Source of the DNA: DATGMS01 sp040905145
GTDB lineage: Bacteria; Bacteroidota; Bacteroidia; Cytophagales; Cyclobacteriaceae
Length of the DNA stretch: 64,000 nt
Direction of reading: 5' to 3'
NCBI GenBank assembly: GCA_040905145.1
Contig: JBBDSC010000202.1
Span: 18,625 to 82,624, forward strand
A model generated the notes under the pieces. That model had not been told where the DNA came from and did not search any database. It worked only from the letters and a program-made list of their open reading frames with translations. Of the stretch, positions 15,245 to 23,878 are shown piece by piece. A program made the position numbers and the translations under genes. The stretch's first letter is position 1. Every line of letters begins with the position of its first letter.

Positions 15245-17368
15245 TTAAGCGGGTACCTCATCCCTGGATTCACGGTTCCAATGCCGGTGCTCTGCTATCG
15301 CCCGAAAATAAACTTCCCGGAATTGGTCGGTGAGTTGGGAGGCAAAGACTACCCCTTTTTCATTCCAAATGTCGATTTTATCGGAGTCATCGGCATTAAG
15401 ACCTTTTATGGAGCTGTTTTGTATCAGCTTCTTTGCCTCACCCAATACCCCTATCGCCTTACAATGTTTGAAAGCTTCATTGATAAAATGCAATGCATCG
15501 CCATTATTACTTAATTTCGCATTACTTTCCGTTCCGCCTGGTAGGAGAACCGCATCGTATAAAACAGAAGCGGTTGTGGAAAATGTCTTATCTATTTTGA
15601 CTTCAGTACTTCCTTTTAACATCCCTAGTCTCGGAGAAACTACTTCTCCTTTCGCCCCGTTTTCTTTTAGCCATTCCTTAATATTCTGAATAGCGGAGAC
15701 ATCGCCTCCCTGATCCGTCACGATGGCGACTTTTCTACCCATTATTTTTTCCTTGTTTGAATTTTTCTCCATGCTCAGCGCAGGGGACTCTTCCACAGTA
15801 GTACGGTCTTTCCAAACCTTGTCCCTAAACTCTTTTAATTCCCTGTGGATCCCCATTACCTCCTGGTCTGATATGGATTCCACGCCAATCCCTTCCGCTA
15901 CCCTATTGGCAAGATCACCGTCTATATGGGCAAACTGGCGAACCATTCTTTTCCGGATATCCATTCCGTCTACCTTTCCCAGTTCAAATTGAGCTGCTTC
16001 TACGATGTGTTTTTGCTCAATGGCTGTCATGCTTTTCCAAAACAAGGTGGCTTGGCTGTAAAAGTCCCGAAACCCTTCACTTCTTGTCCTGACTTTCGGC
16101 CCAGAGACATGTTGTGGATAATGAACATATCCCTGTTCGCTTTCCGGGGCCATCTTAGGATTGCCATCTCCTCTCGAGTTAGGAAAATAATTCACTTTAC
16201 TTTTTGCCACATGCTGCCTCCTAAAGCCGTCTCTTTGATTATTATTGACAGGGGCATGGGGCCTATTTATAGGAATTTCGGCAAAATTAGGCCCTCCCAA
16301 TCTGGTCAATTGTGTATCCACGTAGGAAAATAACCTGCCCTGCAATAAAGGGTCGTTTGTTACGTCAATGCCCGAGACCACATGGCCGGGATGAAAGGCT
16401 ACCTGTTCTGTTTCAGCAAAAAAATCAGTAGGGTTCCTGTCCAACGTCATTTTGCCCACCCGTTTTAGAGGGATCAATTCCTCTGGCCAGATTTTGGTCG
16501 CATCAAGGATATCAAAAGCAAATTTGTGCTCATCTTCTTCGGGAATTATCTGCATGCAGAGTTCAAATTCAGGGAAATTACCTGATTCTATCTGCTCGTA
16601 TAAGTCCCTGCGGTTAAAATCCGGATCCTTGCCAGCGATTTTTTGTGTCTCGTCCCAAACCAATGAATGCATGCCGGAAAAAGGTTTCCAATGCAATTTG
16701 ACAAAATGGCTTTTTCCTTCTTTGTTCACTAATCTGAAGGTATGCACCCCAAATCCCTCCATCATGGAATAACTCCTTGGGAGGGCTCTGTCCGAAAGTA
16801 CCCACATGATCATGTGCATGCTTTCAGGCATCAAGGAGGTAAAATCCCAGAAGTTATCATGAGCAGCTGAGGCTTGGGGCATTTCATTATGGGGCTCGGG
16901 TTTTATTGCATGTACCAGATCGGGAAATTTGATGCCGTCCTGGATAAAGAAAATCGGCATGTTATTGCCCACCAGATCATAATTACCCTCTTCTGTATAA
17001 AATTTAGTGGCAAATCCCCGTACATCCCTGACAGTATCCGCAGATCCACGGAACCCCACAACGGTGGAGAACCTTACAAATACCGGTGTTTTAAGTGCAT
17101 TGTCCTGCAGAAATCCTGCCTTGGTATACTCCTCCATGCTTTCATAAACCCTAAAATATCCATGTGCCCCAGAGCCCCTTGCATGCACGACCCGTTCCGG
17201 AATTCTTTCATGATCAAAATGAGTGATCTTTTCCCGGAAGTGGTGATCTTCCATGATCACAGGGCCGCGTTCCCCAGCTTTCAGGCTATCGTCGGTATGG
17301 CTTTGCCTTTGTCCCTGATTGGTGGTTAGATAATCCTCCTGATTTTTCTTTTTGTCATGTTCTTTCAT
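15245..17368 (-). CDS. katE: Large-subunit catalase HPII with C-terminal DJ-1/PfpI-like domain
   Basis: The 707-residue protein is a clade 2 catalase. The core (about residues 20-500) has catalytic His62 (RVVHARGSGAHG), distal Asn135 (DLVGNN) and haem-ligand Tyr349 (RLFSYVDTQ). Residues about 550-700 form the DJ-1/PfpI flavodoxin-like domain seen only in large-subunit catalases, beginning GRKVAIVTDQGGD and containing LLPGGTESNAK. Such enzymes are usually stationary-phase or stress-induced and very stable. It stands in single-gene orientation convergent with the LLM gene and is the second catalase of the window. Confidence 0.95.
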   Translation of the reverse strand: MKEHDKKKNQEDYLTTNQGQRQSHTDDSLKAGERGPVIMEDHHFREKITHFDHERIPERVVHARGSGAHGYFRVYESMEEYTKAGFLQDNALKTPVFVRFSTVVGFRGSADTVRDVRGFATKFYTEEGNYDLVGNNMPIFFIQDGIKFPDLVHAIKPEPHNEMPQASAAHDNFWDFTSLMPESMHMIMWVLSDRALPRSYSMMEGFGVHTFRLVNKEGKSHFVKLHWKPFSGMHSLVWDETQKIAGKDPDFNRRDLYEQIESGNFPEFELCMQIIPEEDEHKFAFDILDATKIWPEELIPLKRVGKMTLDRNPTDFFAETEQVAFHPGHVVSGIDVTNDPLLQGRLFSYVDTQLTRLGGPNFAEIPINRPHAPVNNNQRDGFRRQHVAKSKVNYFPNSRGDGNPKMAPESEQGYVHYPQHVSGPKVRTRSEGFRDFYSQATLFWKSMTAIEQKHIVEAAQFELGKVDGMDIRKRMVRQFAHIDGDLANRVAEGIGVESISDQEVMGIHRELKEFRDKVWKDRTTVEESPALSMEKNSNKEKIMGRKVAIVTDQGGDVSAIQNIKEWLKENGAKGEVVSPRLGMLKGSTEVKIDKTFSTTASVLYDAVLLPGGTESNAKLSNNGDALHFINEAFKHCKAIGVLGEAKKLIQNSSIKGLNADDSDKIDIWNEKGVVFASQLTDQFREVYFRAIAEHRHWNRESRDEVPA

Positions 17369-17460
17369 GGCATTTGATTTTAAATGAGTAACGATTGACC
17401 TTTATCACTCCTAGGTGACAAATTTTATTTATGGTGGGTATTGATGTATTTCCCCGCTTC

Positions 17461-18075
17461 TTATCTGGCTGCTTTTCCCGGAACTGGGCGAGGATCTCTT
17501 TTTCCAGTTTCAGATTCGATGGGATTTAGCTTCAATTTTAGGATTTCTGAACATTCCACCACCAGAATCCTGGCATAATCCTCTCTTATCTCATCTGGTT
17601 TTTGTTTATTACTCTTTATTTTTTCGCAATAAATAATCTCGCCATCCAATGCTATGGATCCAAAAGCAAATAATTCGAAAATGTTTTGCTCAGGAATAGG
17701 GGAAGCATACCCTGTTAAGCTTAAACCAAGTGTGCAATCAAACAGACTGCAAATCTTTAAAGCCATCCTTTGTGAAACATCGGCAGCTACACCATTACAT
17801 GGATCACAGATTTCTTGTGGAATTTCAAGATGACGGGCCTTTTGTTGGCAGTTATAAGTAGTTAACCCCCCATGATAAAACAATCCTGCTTCTGCTTCTG
17901 AACTAAAAAGAGACTGTAGTAAACCGGAGGAGACACTTTCCGCGACGGCTAGGTTAATCTTATGAGTAGAGCAAAACTGTTTAATAATATCCAGTGCCGA
18001 GCTTACTTTATCTTTATTTAAATCAGTTAATTTTTCCTTCTCTGGAGACATCACTTTTTCGGTTTTGGTTGACAA
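17461..18075 (-). CDS. CinA-family nicotinamide-nucleotide amidohydrolase-like protein
   Basis: The 204-residue product matches the stand-alone CinA C-terminal (PncC) family: AVAESVSSGLLQSLFS near residues 44-59, GLFYHGGLTTYNCQQKARHL and LSLTGYASP. PncC deamidates NMN to nicotinic acid mononucleotide. Usual PncC proteins have AESCTGG; here it is AESVSSG, so the Cys-Thr-Gly part of the active-site loop is changed, and the TGYASP motif replaces the common TGIAGP. Activity is therefore uncertain. The C-terminal 20 residues are charged and proline-containing. No operon partner is clear. Confidence 0.75.
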   Translation of the reverse strand: MSTKTEKVMSPEKEKLTDLNKDKVSSALDIIKQFCSTHKINLAVAESVSSGLLQSLFSSEAEAGLFYHGGLTTYNCQQKARHLEIPQEICDPCNGVAADVSQRMALKICSLFDCTLGLSLTGYASPIPEQNIFELFAFGSIALDGEIIYCEKIKSNKQKPDEIREDYARILVVECSEILKLKLNPIESETGKRDPRPVPGKAAR

Positions 18076-18127
18076 ATTGTAGCCTTTTAACTACAACCCA
18101 TATTAGCTTTAAATGGATAGTTTCCGG

Positions 18128-18440
18128 TTAATGATCATGTTCAATAGAATCGGGAAAAGCATTGGTAATTTGCATTTGCCGGATTTCCCCTTTTTCCCAT
18201 GCATTTGCCCAAGGATCCACNNNNNNNNNNNNNNNNNNNNNNNNNNNNNNNNNNNNNNNNNNNNNNNNNNNNNNNNNNNNNNNNNNNNNNNNNNNNNNNN
18301 NNNNNNNNNNNNNNNNNNNNAGATTCAGCGGTTTTTTCCTCACCGGGTGCCTGTACATTGGAGGGGGTATTTTCCCCACCGCAAGCCATTAAGGCAGTGG
18401 CTGCCAAAAGGCTGATTCCTAAATATTCCAATTTTTTCAT
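18128..18440 (-). CDS. Lipoprotein gene interrupted by assembly gap
   Basis: The start at 18440 gives a lipoprotein signal peptide with lipobox LMAC (Cys20) followed by a Gly/Pro/Glu-rich tail of 20 residues, then 100 N. Past the gap, the frame ending at the TAA at 18128 reads VDPWANAWEKGEIRQMQITN and on to a natural-looking acidic/His C-terminus, whereas the frame in phase with the N-terminus across exactly 100 N is unnatural. Because 100 N is a placeholder length, both ends probably belong to one gene whose middle is missing. Function unknown. Confidence 0.6.
18221..18320. other. Assembly gap of 100 N
   Basis: Exactly 100 undetermined bases mark a scaffold join of unknown true length. It falls inside a lipoprotein gene, so that gene and its size cannot be determined here. 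Confidence 0.98.
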
Positions 18441-18526
18441 TCCTCTAATTGTTATCCTCCAACTAATTCAACTTTGATGTCTTAATGCATAAAAACAGTA
18501 GAATGGACCTGTTATAAGATCAATGA

Positions 18527-19015
18527 TTAATAATTTGCCATGTCGATTTCTTTCTCCATGTTAAAGCTTTCCTCAAAGAAAACGATGATCTGCTGCATTT
18601 CTAACTTTAATGCGAGAGAGGATAGCCACTGATAAGCAGCTTGATTTAGGTGCGAAATGAGCATTATCATATTTCCGATGGCAAAATCGTTAATAAGATT
18701 CTTGCCGATCATCGTTAAATTATTGCACTCCTCCATCATTACCTCCATTACCCGGTTGTTCTTGCCTGATATGGGAAGGTCTAATAAAAAAACCTGTTGC
18801 AACCTTTCCACCTGTTCACCTTTCTTTCTCTGATATTCTGAAACATTTTTTTTTAGGTGATCAGTACATGAAGCCTCCTGCAGTGTTGACAATACTTCCA
18901 AGAGCCTCATTTCCCCTTGATAAAGCTCCATGAGCTTTGTCAGGAAAAGTTCATGGATTTTGGAGGTATTTAATTTTTCTATACCTTCAGGAAATGGATG
19001 GTCTTCAAAAATCAT
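18527..19015 (-). CDS. DUF892 (YciF-like) ferritin-like protein
   Basis: The 162-residue product is all-helical and matches the DUF892/YciE-YciF ferritin-like family: KIHELFLTKLMELYQGEMRL, a repeated helix with KKGEQVERLQQVFLLLDLP-like sequence, and MEVMMEEC. The family is stress-induced in many bacteria, with unknown chemistry. Some carboxylates expected for a di-iron site are replaced, so metal binding is uncertain. The frame is open back to 19126, but that stretch overlaps a separate 48-codon gene read in another frame; I chose ATG 19015, 16 bases after that gene's stop. Confidence 0.7.
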   Translation of the reverse strand: MIFEDHPFPEGIEKLNTSKIHELFLTKLMELYQGEMRLLEVLSTLQEASCTDHLKKNVSEYQRKKGEQVERLQQVFLLDLPISGKNNRVMEVMMEECNNLTMIGKNLINDFAIGNMIMLISHLNQAAYQWLSSLALKLEMQQIIVFFEESFNMEKEIDMANY

Positions 19016-19031
19016 ATCGTTTTTTCTACGG

Positions 19032-19178
19032 TTATTTGGTGGAGGTGTTTTCAGAACCATGTTCCTTCTTCTCCTGAAGCTGTTGTGACGAAGCACCTTC
19101 TTGGTCGGTAACATCCTCTTTGGCAATCATACGTTCTCTTTTTTTATCTTCTGCTATAAATGTGATCGTTCTTTCCAT
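19032..19178 (-). CDS. Small charged protein, 48 residues
   Basis: On the minus strand an ATG at 19178 opens a frame of 48 codons ending in TAA at 19034-19032. It begins MERTITFIAEDKKRER and is rich in Glu, Lys, Gln and Ser, soluble and probably disordered. It sits 16 bases before the best start of the DUF892 gene, and its stop falls where the overlapping long DUF892 frame becomes implausible, which supports it being real. I know no family for it. Confidence 0.5.
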   Translation of the reverse strand: MERTITFIAEDKKRERMIAKEDVTDQEGASSQQLQEKKEHGSENTSTK

Positions 19179-19209
19179 GGTGGTTTATATTAAGTTCTAA
19201 AAGCCATTA

Positions 19210-19641
19210 TTAGCTGAAATCAAGAGGGGTTTTGCCTGCGCAATTTCCCCTTCCTGCCCGGAATTTCTCCAGGGGTTCCTTACTACCCAACTCTTCTTCA
19301 TCAGGCAGGTGTTCATATTCCGGATCTGGCATTTTTTCGGGTATTTCCTCTTCCTCTGGAAGGTCTATTTCAGGGCCTGGAAAATCCGGTTGGATTTCTT
19401 CTTCATCAGGCTCTTCTATTTCCGGGAGAGTATCTGGAAAGCCTTCTTGTCCCTGAGCTTTGGGATGTTGTCCCTCTAATCCAGAACTGGATTTTCCTTT
19501 CGTTTGATAGACTCTTTCAGGTTCCTTGAGTACTCTTTTCCTCCTTCCTTTAGCAGGATGATAGGTAGGTAAAGAAGAAGCATAATCATCTTTGACCAGT
19601 TTGTTTTCAATTTCCTGAAAAATTTCTTTTGATTTGTTCAT
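19210..19641 (-). CDS. Acidic Pro/Glu-rich hypothetical protein
   Basis: The 143-residue product has a basic N-terminal third (residues 25-55, with KGRRKRVLK) and an acidic middle (about 70-120) built of irregular repeats such as PEIEEPDEEE, PEIDLPEEEE and PDPEYEHLPDEEE. It is predicted to be disordered with strongly split charge. There is no signal peptide. It lies 31 bases upstream of the 48-residue gene on the same strand, so it probably belongs to the same stress-type operon. I do not recognise a family. Confidence 0.55.
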   Translation of the reverse strand: MNKSKEIFQEIENKLVKDDYASSLPTYHPAKGRRKRVLKEPERVYQTKGKSSSGLEGQHPKAQGQEGFPDTLPEIEEPDEEEIQPDFPGPEIDLPEEEEIPEKMPDPEYEHLPDEEELGSKEPLEKFRAGRGNCAGKTPLDFS

Positions 19642-19730
19642 AATTCAATGGTTTAAATCTTAGTGGTAATGGTAAATGCATCTAAAAACAGTCCAAGTTT
19701 TTGACCGTATCATCCAAGATTGGACATAAG

Positions 19731-19873
19731 TTACCTATTTGCATTTTTTGATTCCAAAATGTCGGTTGTATCCGCATAAGCCTCCACTATGCTTTGGGAG
19801 AAATTCTCCAATCAAAATAAACCATTACTAAATCTTTGTTGAACTGTACCAATTCGGTTACAAACTGTTGCAT
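19731..19873 (-). pseudogene. Possible frameshifted small gene downstream of mscS
   Basis: From the ATG at 19873 a protein-like frame reads MQQFVTELVQFNKDLVMVYF and then runs into a stop at 19787. Near 19815 a one-base shift leads into another protein-like frame, LENFSQSIVEAYADTTDILE, that ends at 19731. Joined, they would give a helical acidic peptide of about 47 residues, or more if the start lies further upstream. This fits one small gene broken by a frameshift or an assembly error, but the pieces are short and no family is known to me. Confidence 0.3.
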
Positions 19874-19910
19874 TCCGGCAACATAATTTTTAAAGGGAAG
19901 AAATTGCTGA

Positions 19911-21023
19911 TCAGGTCTTCTTTTTTCCTTCTACAAGCAGGGTGGGAGCATCGTTTTTTTCTGTCTCCTCCTCTTCCTCTTTATTGATAAACAACGTACG
20001 GGTAGGATAAGCTATGTCTATTCCCCTCTTTTCAAATTCCTCATAAACCCGTAAATTAATAAACTGTTGTATATCCATATAAAGGTTATAATCACCTGAT
20101 TCTACATAGTACACTGTCTCAAAATCAAGGCTGGAATCGGAATAAAGGAAAAAATGGACCCGATCAACCGAAACATTTTGATGTTCGCTGATAATTGACT
20201 TGATCAGGTCAGGAATCTCTTTTAATTGTGCATGAGTTGTTTGATAAGTGACCCCTATTCTAAAAACAACCCGGCGGCGCTGCATTTTCTTATAGTTATG
20301 GATACGGGAACTTGTCAGATCGCTATTGGAAAAGATCAATTGTTCTCCTGAGAGCGTTTTGATCCTTGTGGTCTTAAGTCCTACGTATTCTATCACCCCG
20401 TTTTTGTCATCGATGACTACAAAGTCCCCTACTTCGAAAGGCCTGTCAAAAAAGATCACAAAGTAATTGAACAGATCTCCCAGTATATTTTGAGCGGCCA
20501 GTGCAATAGCAATCCCTCCTATTCCCAAACTTGCTATAATGGCAGTAACATCATATCCCAGATTGTCAAAAAGAAAAAGAATACCAACGCTCCATACAAA
20601 CACATTGATGATGACCATTATGCCATATAGCTGTTTAACTTTTTCCTCACCCCCTTCTTGTTGACGGACATACCTGGTTAATACCATTAAAATAGTGGAA
20701 GAGATAAACCGGATGATTAGGATGGTGACAACAATGATCGTAAGGATACTGATAAGTTGAGACAGTCTAGGCGCCAGTGTTAAATACTGAAGTGCTGAGG
20801 AAAACAACAAAATATATAGAGCGGGGATCCCGAACCGATCGATAGTATCAATGATATAATCATCTATATTGGTGTCGGTCTTCTCAGTGAAGGATCTGAT
20901 TTTGTTCACAACAGGACCTTTAAATACTTTTATGATAAGTGTACCTATAAGAATAATACCTAAGGCAATCAGGTAATTAAGTAAAGTATTATTTAAAAAG
21001 GATCTTTCTAATATTTCATTCAT
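19911..21023 (-). CDS. MscS-family small-conductance mechanosensitive channel
   Basis: The 370-residue protein relieves hypo-osmotic pressure by opening under membrane tension. It has about four transmembrane segments (near 13-29, 51-70, 78-100 and 128-155), then the pore helix rich in Gly and Ala (IIASLGIGGIAIALAAQNILGDLFNYFVIFFDRPFEVGD, positions about 163-201) and the beta-domain GVIEYVGLKTTRIKTLSGEQ. The C-terminus is acidic and Lys-rich. The pore helix is typical of the family. It lies in the stress block with catalases and trehalose genes, consistent with osmoprotection. Confidence 0.9.
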   Translation of the reverse strand: MNEILERSFLNNTLLNYLIALGIILIGTLIIKVFKGPVVNKIRSFTEKTDTNIDDYIIDTIDRFGIPALYILLFSSALQYLTLAPRLSQLISILTIIVVTILIIRFISSTILMVLTRYVRQQEGGEEKVKQLYGIMVIINVFVWSVGILFLFDNLGYDVTAIIASLGIGGIAIALAAQNILGDLFNYFVIFFDRPFEVGDFVVIDDKNGVIEYVGLKTTRIKTLSGEQLIFSNSDLTSSRIHNYKKMQRRRVVFRIGVTYQTTHAQLKEIPDLIKSIISEHQNVSVDRVHFFLYSDSSLDFETVYYVESGDYNLYMDIQQFINLRVYEEFEKRGIDIAYPTRTLFINKEEEEETEKNDAPTLLVEGKKKT

Positions 21024-21175
21024 TTTACAAGGTGGTTTTATTTATTGATGTTTTTCGTTTAAGAACTAAATGTGAGGTAGTGGAAAACCAATGAGGATGT
21101 CAGGATAAACCAAGAGATCCATAAAACATTAAATCCATTGATCCACAAATTGCACTACCCTACCCATATTAGCCA

Positions 21176-22072
21176 TTAGGCATTGATTACCCAAAAGAAT
21201 TGGGGAATTAAACTGATTTCCATCCATTCTTGGCTTGATGGATCAGAGCTTTTAGGTTTATAAATTTCATCATCTATGTGAATGGACTCAAGGCTGCGTA
21301 CCTTTATTTTTTTTGCTTTATAGATTTTGAAACCATTGGTAACCTCTTGGCTATTTTGGATATTCAAAAATAATTCAAGGTTTTCCCTATCCTCTTCTTT
21401 TACCAATACCACATCCAGAAACTCATCGCCGTGTCTGGCATCCGGTGCCATATTTAATTGAGGTCCCATGGATTGGGTATTCATTATCTCCACCCACAGG
21501 TAATTTCCGGAATAATCCTTACCATCCAACAGGATTCCATAATAAGAAGGCCGAAGTTCTTTTATCGATTCATTCAACATATTTAATCCTGATTCAACTT
21601 TGTCTTTTGTCTTGGCGGATGCTTTTTTTTTCTTTTTCCTGGCTTTGTTTTTCGATAGTACTTCAGAAAACAGACCCCATCCCACAGACTCCAAAAAATA
21701 TTCCTTTTCCCGATTTATAAGGATTGATCCAACACTGAATTTACTGAAATTCCTATTTTTCCAATTGTTTATTATTCCATCCAAAGCCGTTTCCACGTTA
21801 AGACTTGTCGCAATATTATTTGCATTCCCAAAAGGAAGAATGGCGATAGGCACTGGTTTATGTACGATCAATTTGGCCACTTTTTCTATGGTGCCGTCCC
21901 CTCCTGCTATCAATATAAAATCACAGACTTTCTCCAAAGCTTCCGCATAATCATCATCCTTGGTACATTGCGTGATCACCTTGGCGCCTCTTTTTACCAA
22001 AGCGGATACAAGATCTTCCACTGGTAAGGCCTTTCCCCCTGCCTGGGGATTGTACATTAAGGTTATTTTCAT
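21176..22072 (-). CDS. Diacylglycerol/lipid kinase (DagK/YegS)-like protein
   Basis: The 298-residue product has the diacylglycerol-kinase catalytic domain: YNPQAGG at residues 8-13, the GGDGT nucleotide-binding motif at 57-61 and LPFGNANNIA at about 79-88. A C-terminal domain follows with IHIDDE. The family phosphorylates lipids in the cytoplasmic face of the membrane. The frame is open back to 22270, but that region overlaps the divergent surE and looks noncoding, so I chose ATG 22072. An unusual run of Lys (RKKKKKASAK, around residue 140) adds a basic patch. In the lipid-binding loop NNIA replaces the more common NDFA. Confidence 0.8.
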   Translation of the reverse strand: MKITLMYNPQAGGKALPVEDLVSALVKRGAKVITQCTKDDDYAEALEKVCDFILIAGGDGTIEKVAKLIVHKPVPIAILPFGNANNIATSLNVETALDGIINNWKNRNFSKFSVGSILINREKEYFLESVGWGLFSEVLSKNKARKKKKKASAKTKDKVESGLNMLNESIKELRPSYYGILLDGKDYSGNYLWVEIMNTQSMGPQLNMAPDARHGDEFLDVVLVKEEDRENLELFLNIQNSQEVTNGFKIYKAKKIKVRSLESIHIDDEIYKPKSSDPSSQEWMEISLIPQFFWVINA

Positions 22073-22141
22073 AAAATAAATCGAATCGTTAATGGTTAAG
22101 CCTAGTTTTTGTGTGGTTTTCAGAAACCAATTTATAGATAA

Positions 22142-22894
22142 ATGAGAATTTTGATAACGAATGACGATGGAATTTACAGTCCCGGAATCCTGGCATTGGC
22201 AGAAGTGGCCTCTGAGTTTGGGAATATCAGGATAGTAGCACCGGATGTAGAACAGTCCTCTATGGGTCATGCTATTACGGCCTCCAGACCTTTATCTTAC
22301 AGAAAAACCAAAATCGCTGAATTTGAAGCTTACCGTGTCAATGGAACACCGGCAGATTGCGTTTCCTTGGGAAGTTTTCACTGGGACAAGGTAGATGCTG
22401 TTTTATCAGGGGTTAATCTGGGCACCAACCTGGGAAATTCCATGTGGCATTCCGGCACCTTGGCTGCGGCCAAGCAAGCGGCCTTGTTAGGGATTAAAGG
22501 TATTGCTTTCAGCACCCCAAGCCAAAAAGAGGAAATTAGCTTTTCATCAATCAAGTCTTATATTGCAAAGGTGCTTGGGTTTTTATTGACAGAGGACAGC
22601 CCTGACTTAGTAAATGTAAATTTACCCGCAGAACCAAAAGGTATCCTATGGACCAGGCAATCCGTGCGTCATTATGATGGGTTGGTAAAAGCGTCCCATG
22701 ACCCAATGGGCAGGGAACATTTTTGGTTTACTGTTGTCCCTATAGAAGAAACAGAAAAGAATACTGACCGCTGGGCAATGGAAAACGATATGGTTTCCCT
22801 TACCCCCTTACGGTTGGATCTTACCGATGAAAACCAGCTGGCGAAGATGATTGAGCGGGATTCATTTCCTTTGACCGGGAAATTTAGCTCATAA
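22142..22894 (+). CDS. surE: 5'/3'-nucleotidase SurE
   Basis: SurE dephosphorylates nucleoside monophosphates and is associated with stationary-phase survival. The 250-residue product has the metal-binding NDDG motif at residues 7-10, a conserved Ser around 40 (QSSMGHAIT) and Asn in SGVNLGTNLGNSMWHSGTL at about 89-107. It starts with MRILITNDDGI as expected. It is divergent from the lipid-kinase gene with about 70 bases between. Confidence 0.95.
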   Translation: MRILITNDDGIYSPGILALAEVASEFGNIRIVAPDVEQSSMGHAITASRPLSYRKTKIAEFEAYRVNGTPADCVSLGSFHWDKVDAVLSGVNLGTNLGNSMWHSGTLAAAKQAALLGIKGIAFSTPSQKEEISFSSIKSYIAKVLGFLLTEDSPDLVNVNLPAEPKGILWTRQSVRHYDGLVKASHDPMGREHFWFTVVPIEETEKNTDRWAMENDMVSLTPLRLDLTDENQLAKMIERDSFPLTGKFSS

Positions 22895-23286
22895 ATCAAA
22901 GAACGCAAAATGATGGCGCCTCCTGTGATTACTGTACAAAATTTTTTTATTTTTCGTACTTTCTTTGAACGAATTGGAAAGGGCTAAAACTTTAATAATT
23001 AGCAATTTTCTTTATTAATGTTCAAGACCTTTCATTTTTCTTTCAAAATGTAATCATTCATAGGAGGCATCATCATTCTTATCTATTTTATCTATATTTC
23101 TAGAACACCCATGGTCCCCCTTGTTTCTTTTTGGGTACAAACTGTTTCACAAGTACCCCATGGATCGACGAACTGCCATTGGTTCTTTGAAACAGAATAC
23201 ATTAACTGAAACCTTCTTAAATTCACCGGAGGATAGAAGATTTTCCAACTCCAGGCTTCTTTTTTGGAATCATGGTTTAAAACCTT
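22895..23286. other. Intergenic region between surE and a convergent lipoprotein gene
   Basis: About 390 A/T-rich bases follow surE. A 68-codon open frame at 23121-23327 overlaps the neighbouring gene and has no recognisable features. I see no hairpin, RNA gene or repeat that I can support. Confidence 0.4.
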
Positions 23287-23709
23287 TTATTGGTTTAGGG
23301 ACTTATTTCCCCGCTCATCAAAGGTAATCTTTGTACTTTCATCATTGTCAAAGGTAAGTTCATAAAAGGTGGTTCCTCCCTCAGAATACTTGCGGCTGTT
23401 GGTTACTCTCTTTTTTCCGAGATTTTCATCAGCCATGATTTTCTCAGTGATTTCCGTTGGAAGACCAGCCATTATTTCGCTGTTATCGCTGTCTACTTCT
23501 ATGGAATCATCTCTAATCGCATTATGGTCATTAAGACCCTCAGCCGGTACTCCTCTACTGTTAAACTCTTCTTTAATTCCTGAAGTATCCCGCTGATCCA
23601 TTAGATCATTTTCCGCATCTTCATTCCCTTCGATGCCCCTATTGGAATTATCACAGGAACCTAAAGAGATTAATCCCGCTACGCTGATTAAGCAAATGAA
23701 TTTTTTCAT
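23287..23709 (-). CDS. Hypothetical acidic lipoprotein with PepSY-like C-terminus
   Basis: The 140-residue product begins MKKFICLISVAGLISLGSCD, a clear lipoprotein signal with Cys19. The middle is acidic and Asn/Asp-rich. The C-terminal 60 residues (LPTEITEKIMADENLGKKRV, then TFYELTFDNDESTKITFDE) resemble the small PepSY-like/DUF2874 fold of Bacteroidota envelope proteins. Frame is open to 23772, but ATG 23709 matches the signal peptide. Function unknown; single gene. Confidence 0.7.
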   Translation of the reverse strand: MKKFICLISVAGLISLGSCDNSNRGIEGNEDAENDLMDQRDTSGIKEEFNSRGVPAEGLNDHNAIRDDSIEVDSDNSEIMAGLPTEITEKIMADENLGKKRVTNSRKYSEGGTTFYELTFDNDESTKITFDERGNKSLNQ

Positions 23710-23878
23710 GATAGGTAATGGTTTAGTTTTATTTAAATGACTATACACCAGATTACCCAATTCAATTTTCAAATTTTATGCCTAAATATCCTGGATTAAA
23801 AAATGTATCCTCTAAAGAGATGCTTGGATCGTTTTCTGCTAGGATGATTTCTACGCCTGTATAATCAAAAAGACAAAG

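Noticed and set aside
23121..23327. 68-codon plus-strand frame between surE and the lipoprotein gene
   Set aside because: It overlaps the end of the convergent lipoprotein gene and its translation is not protein-like.
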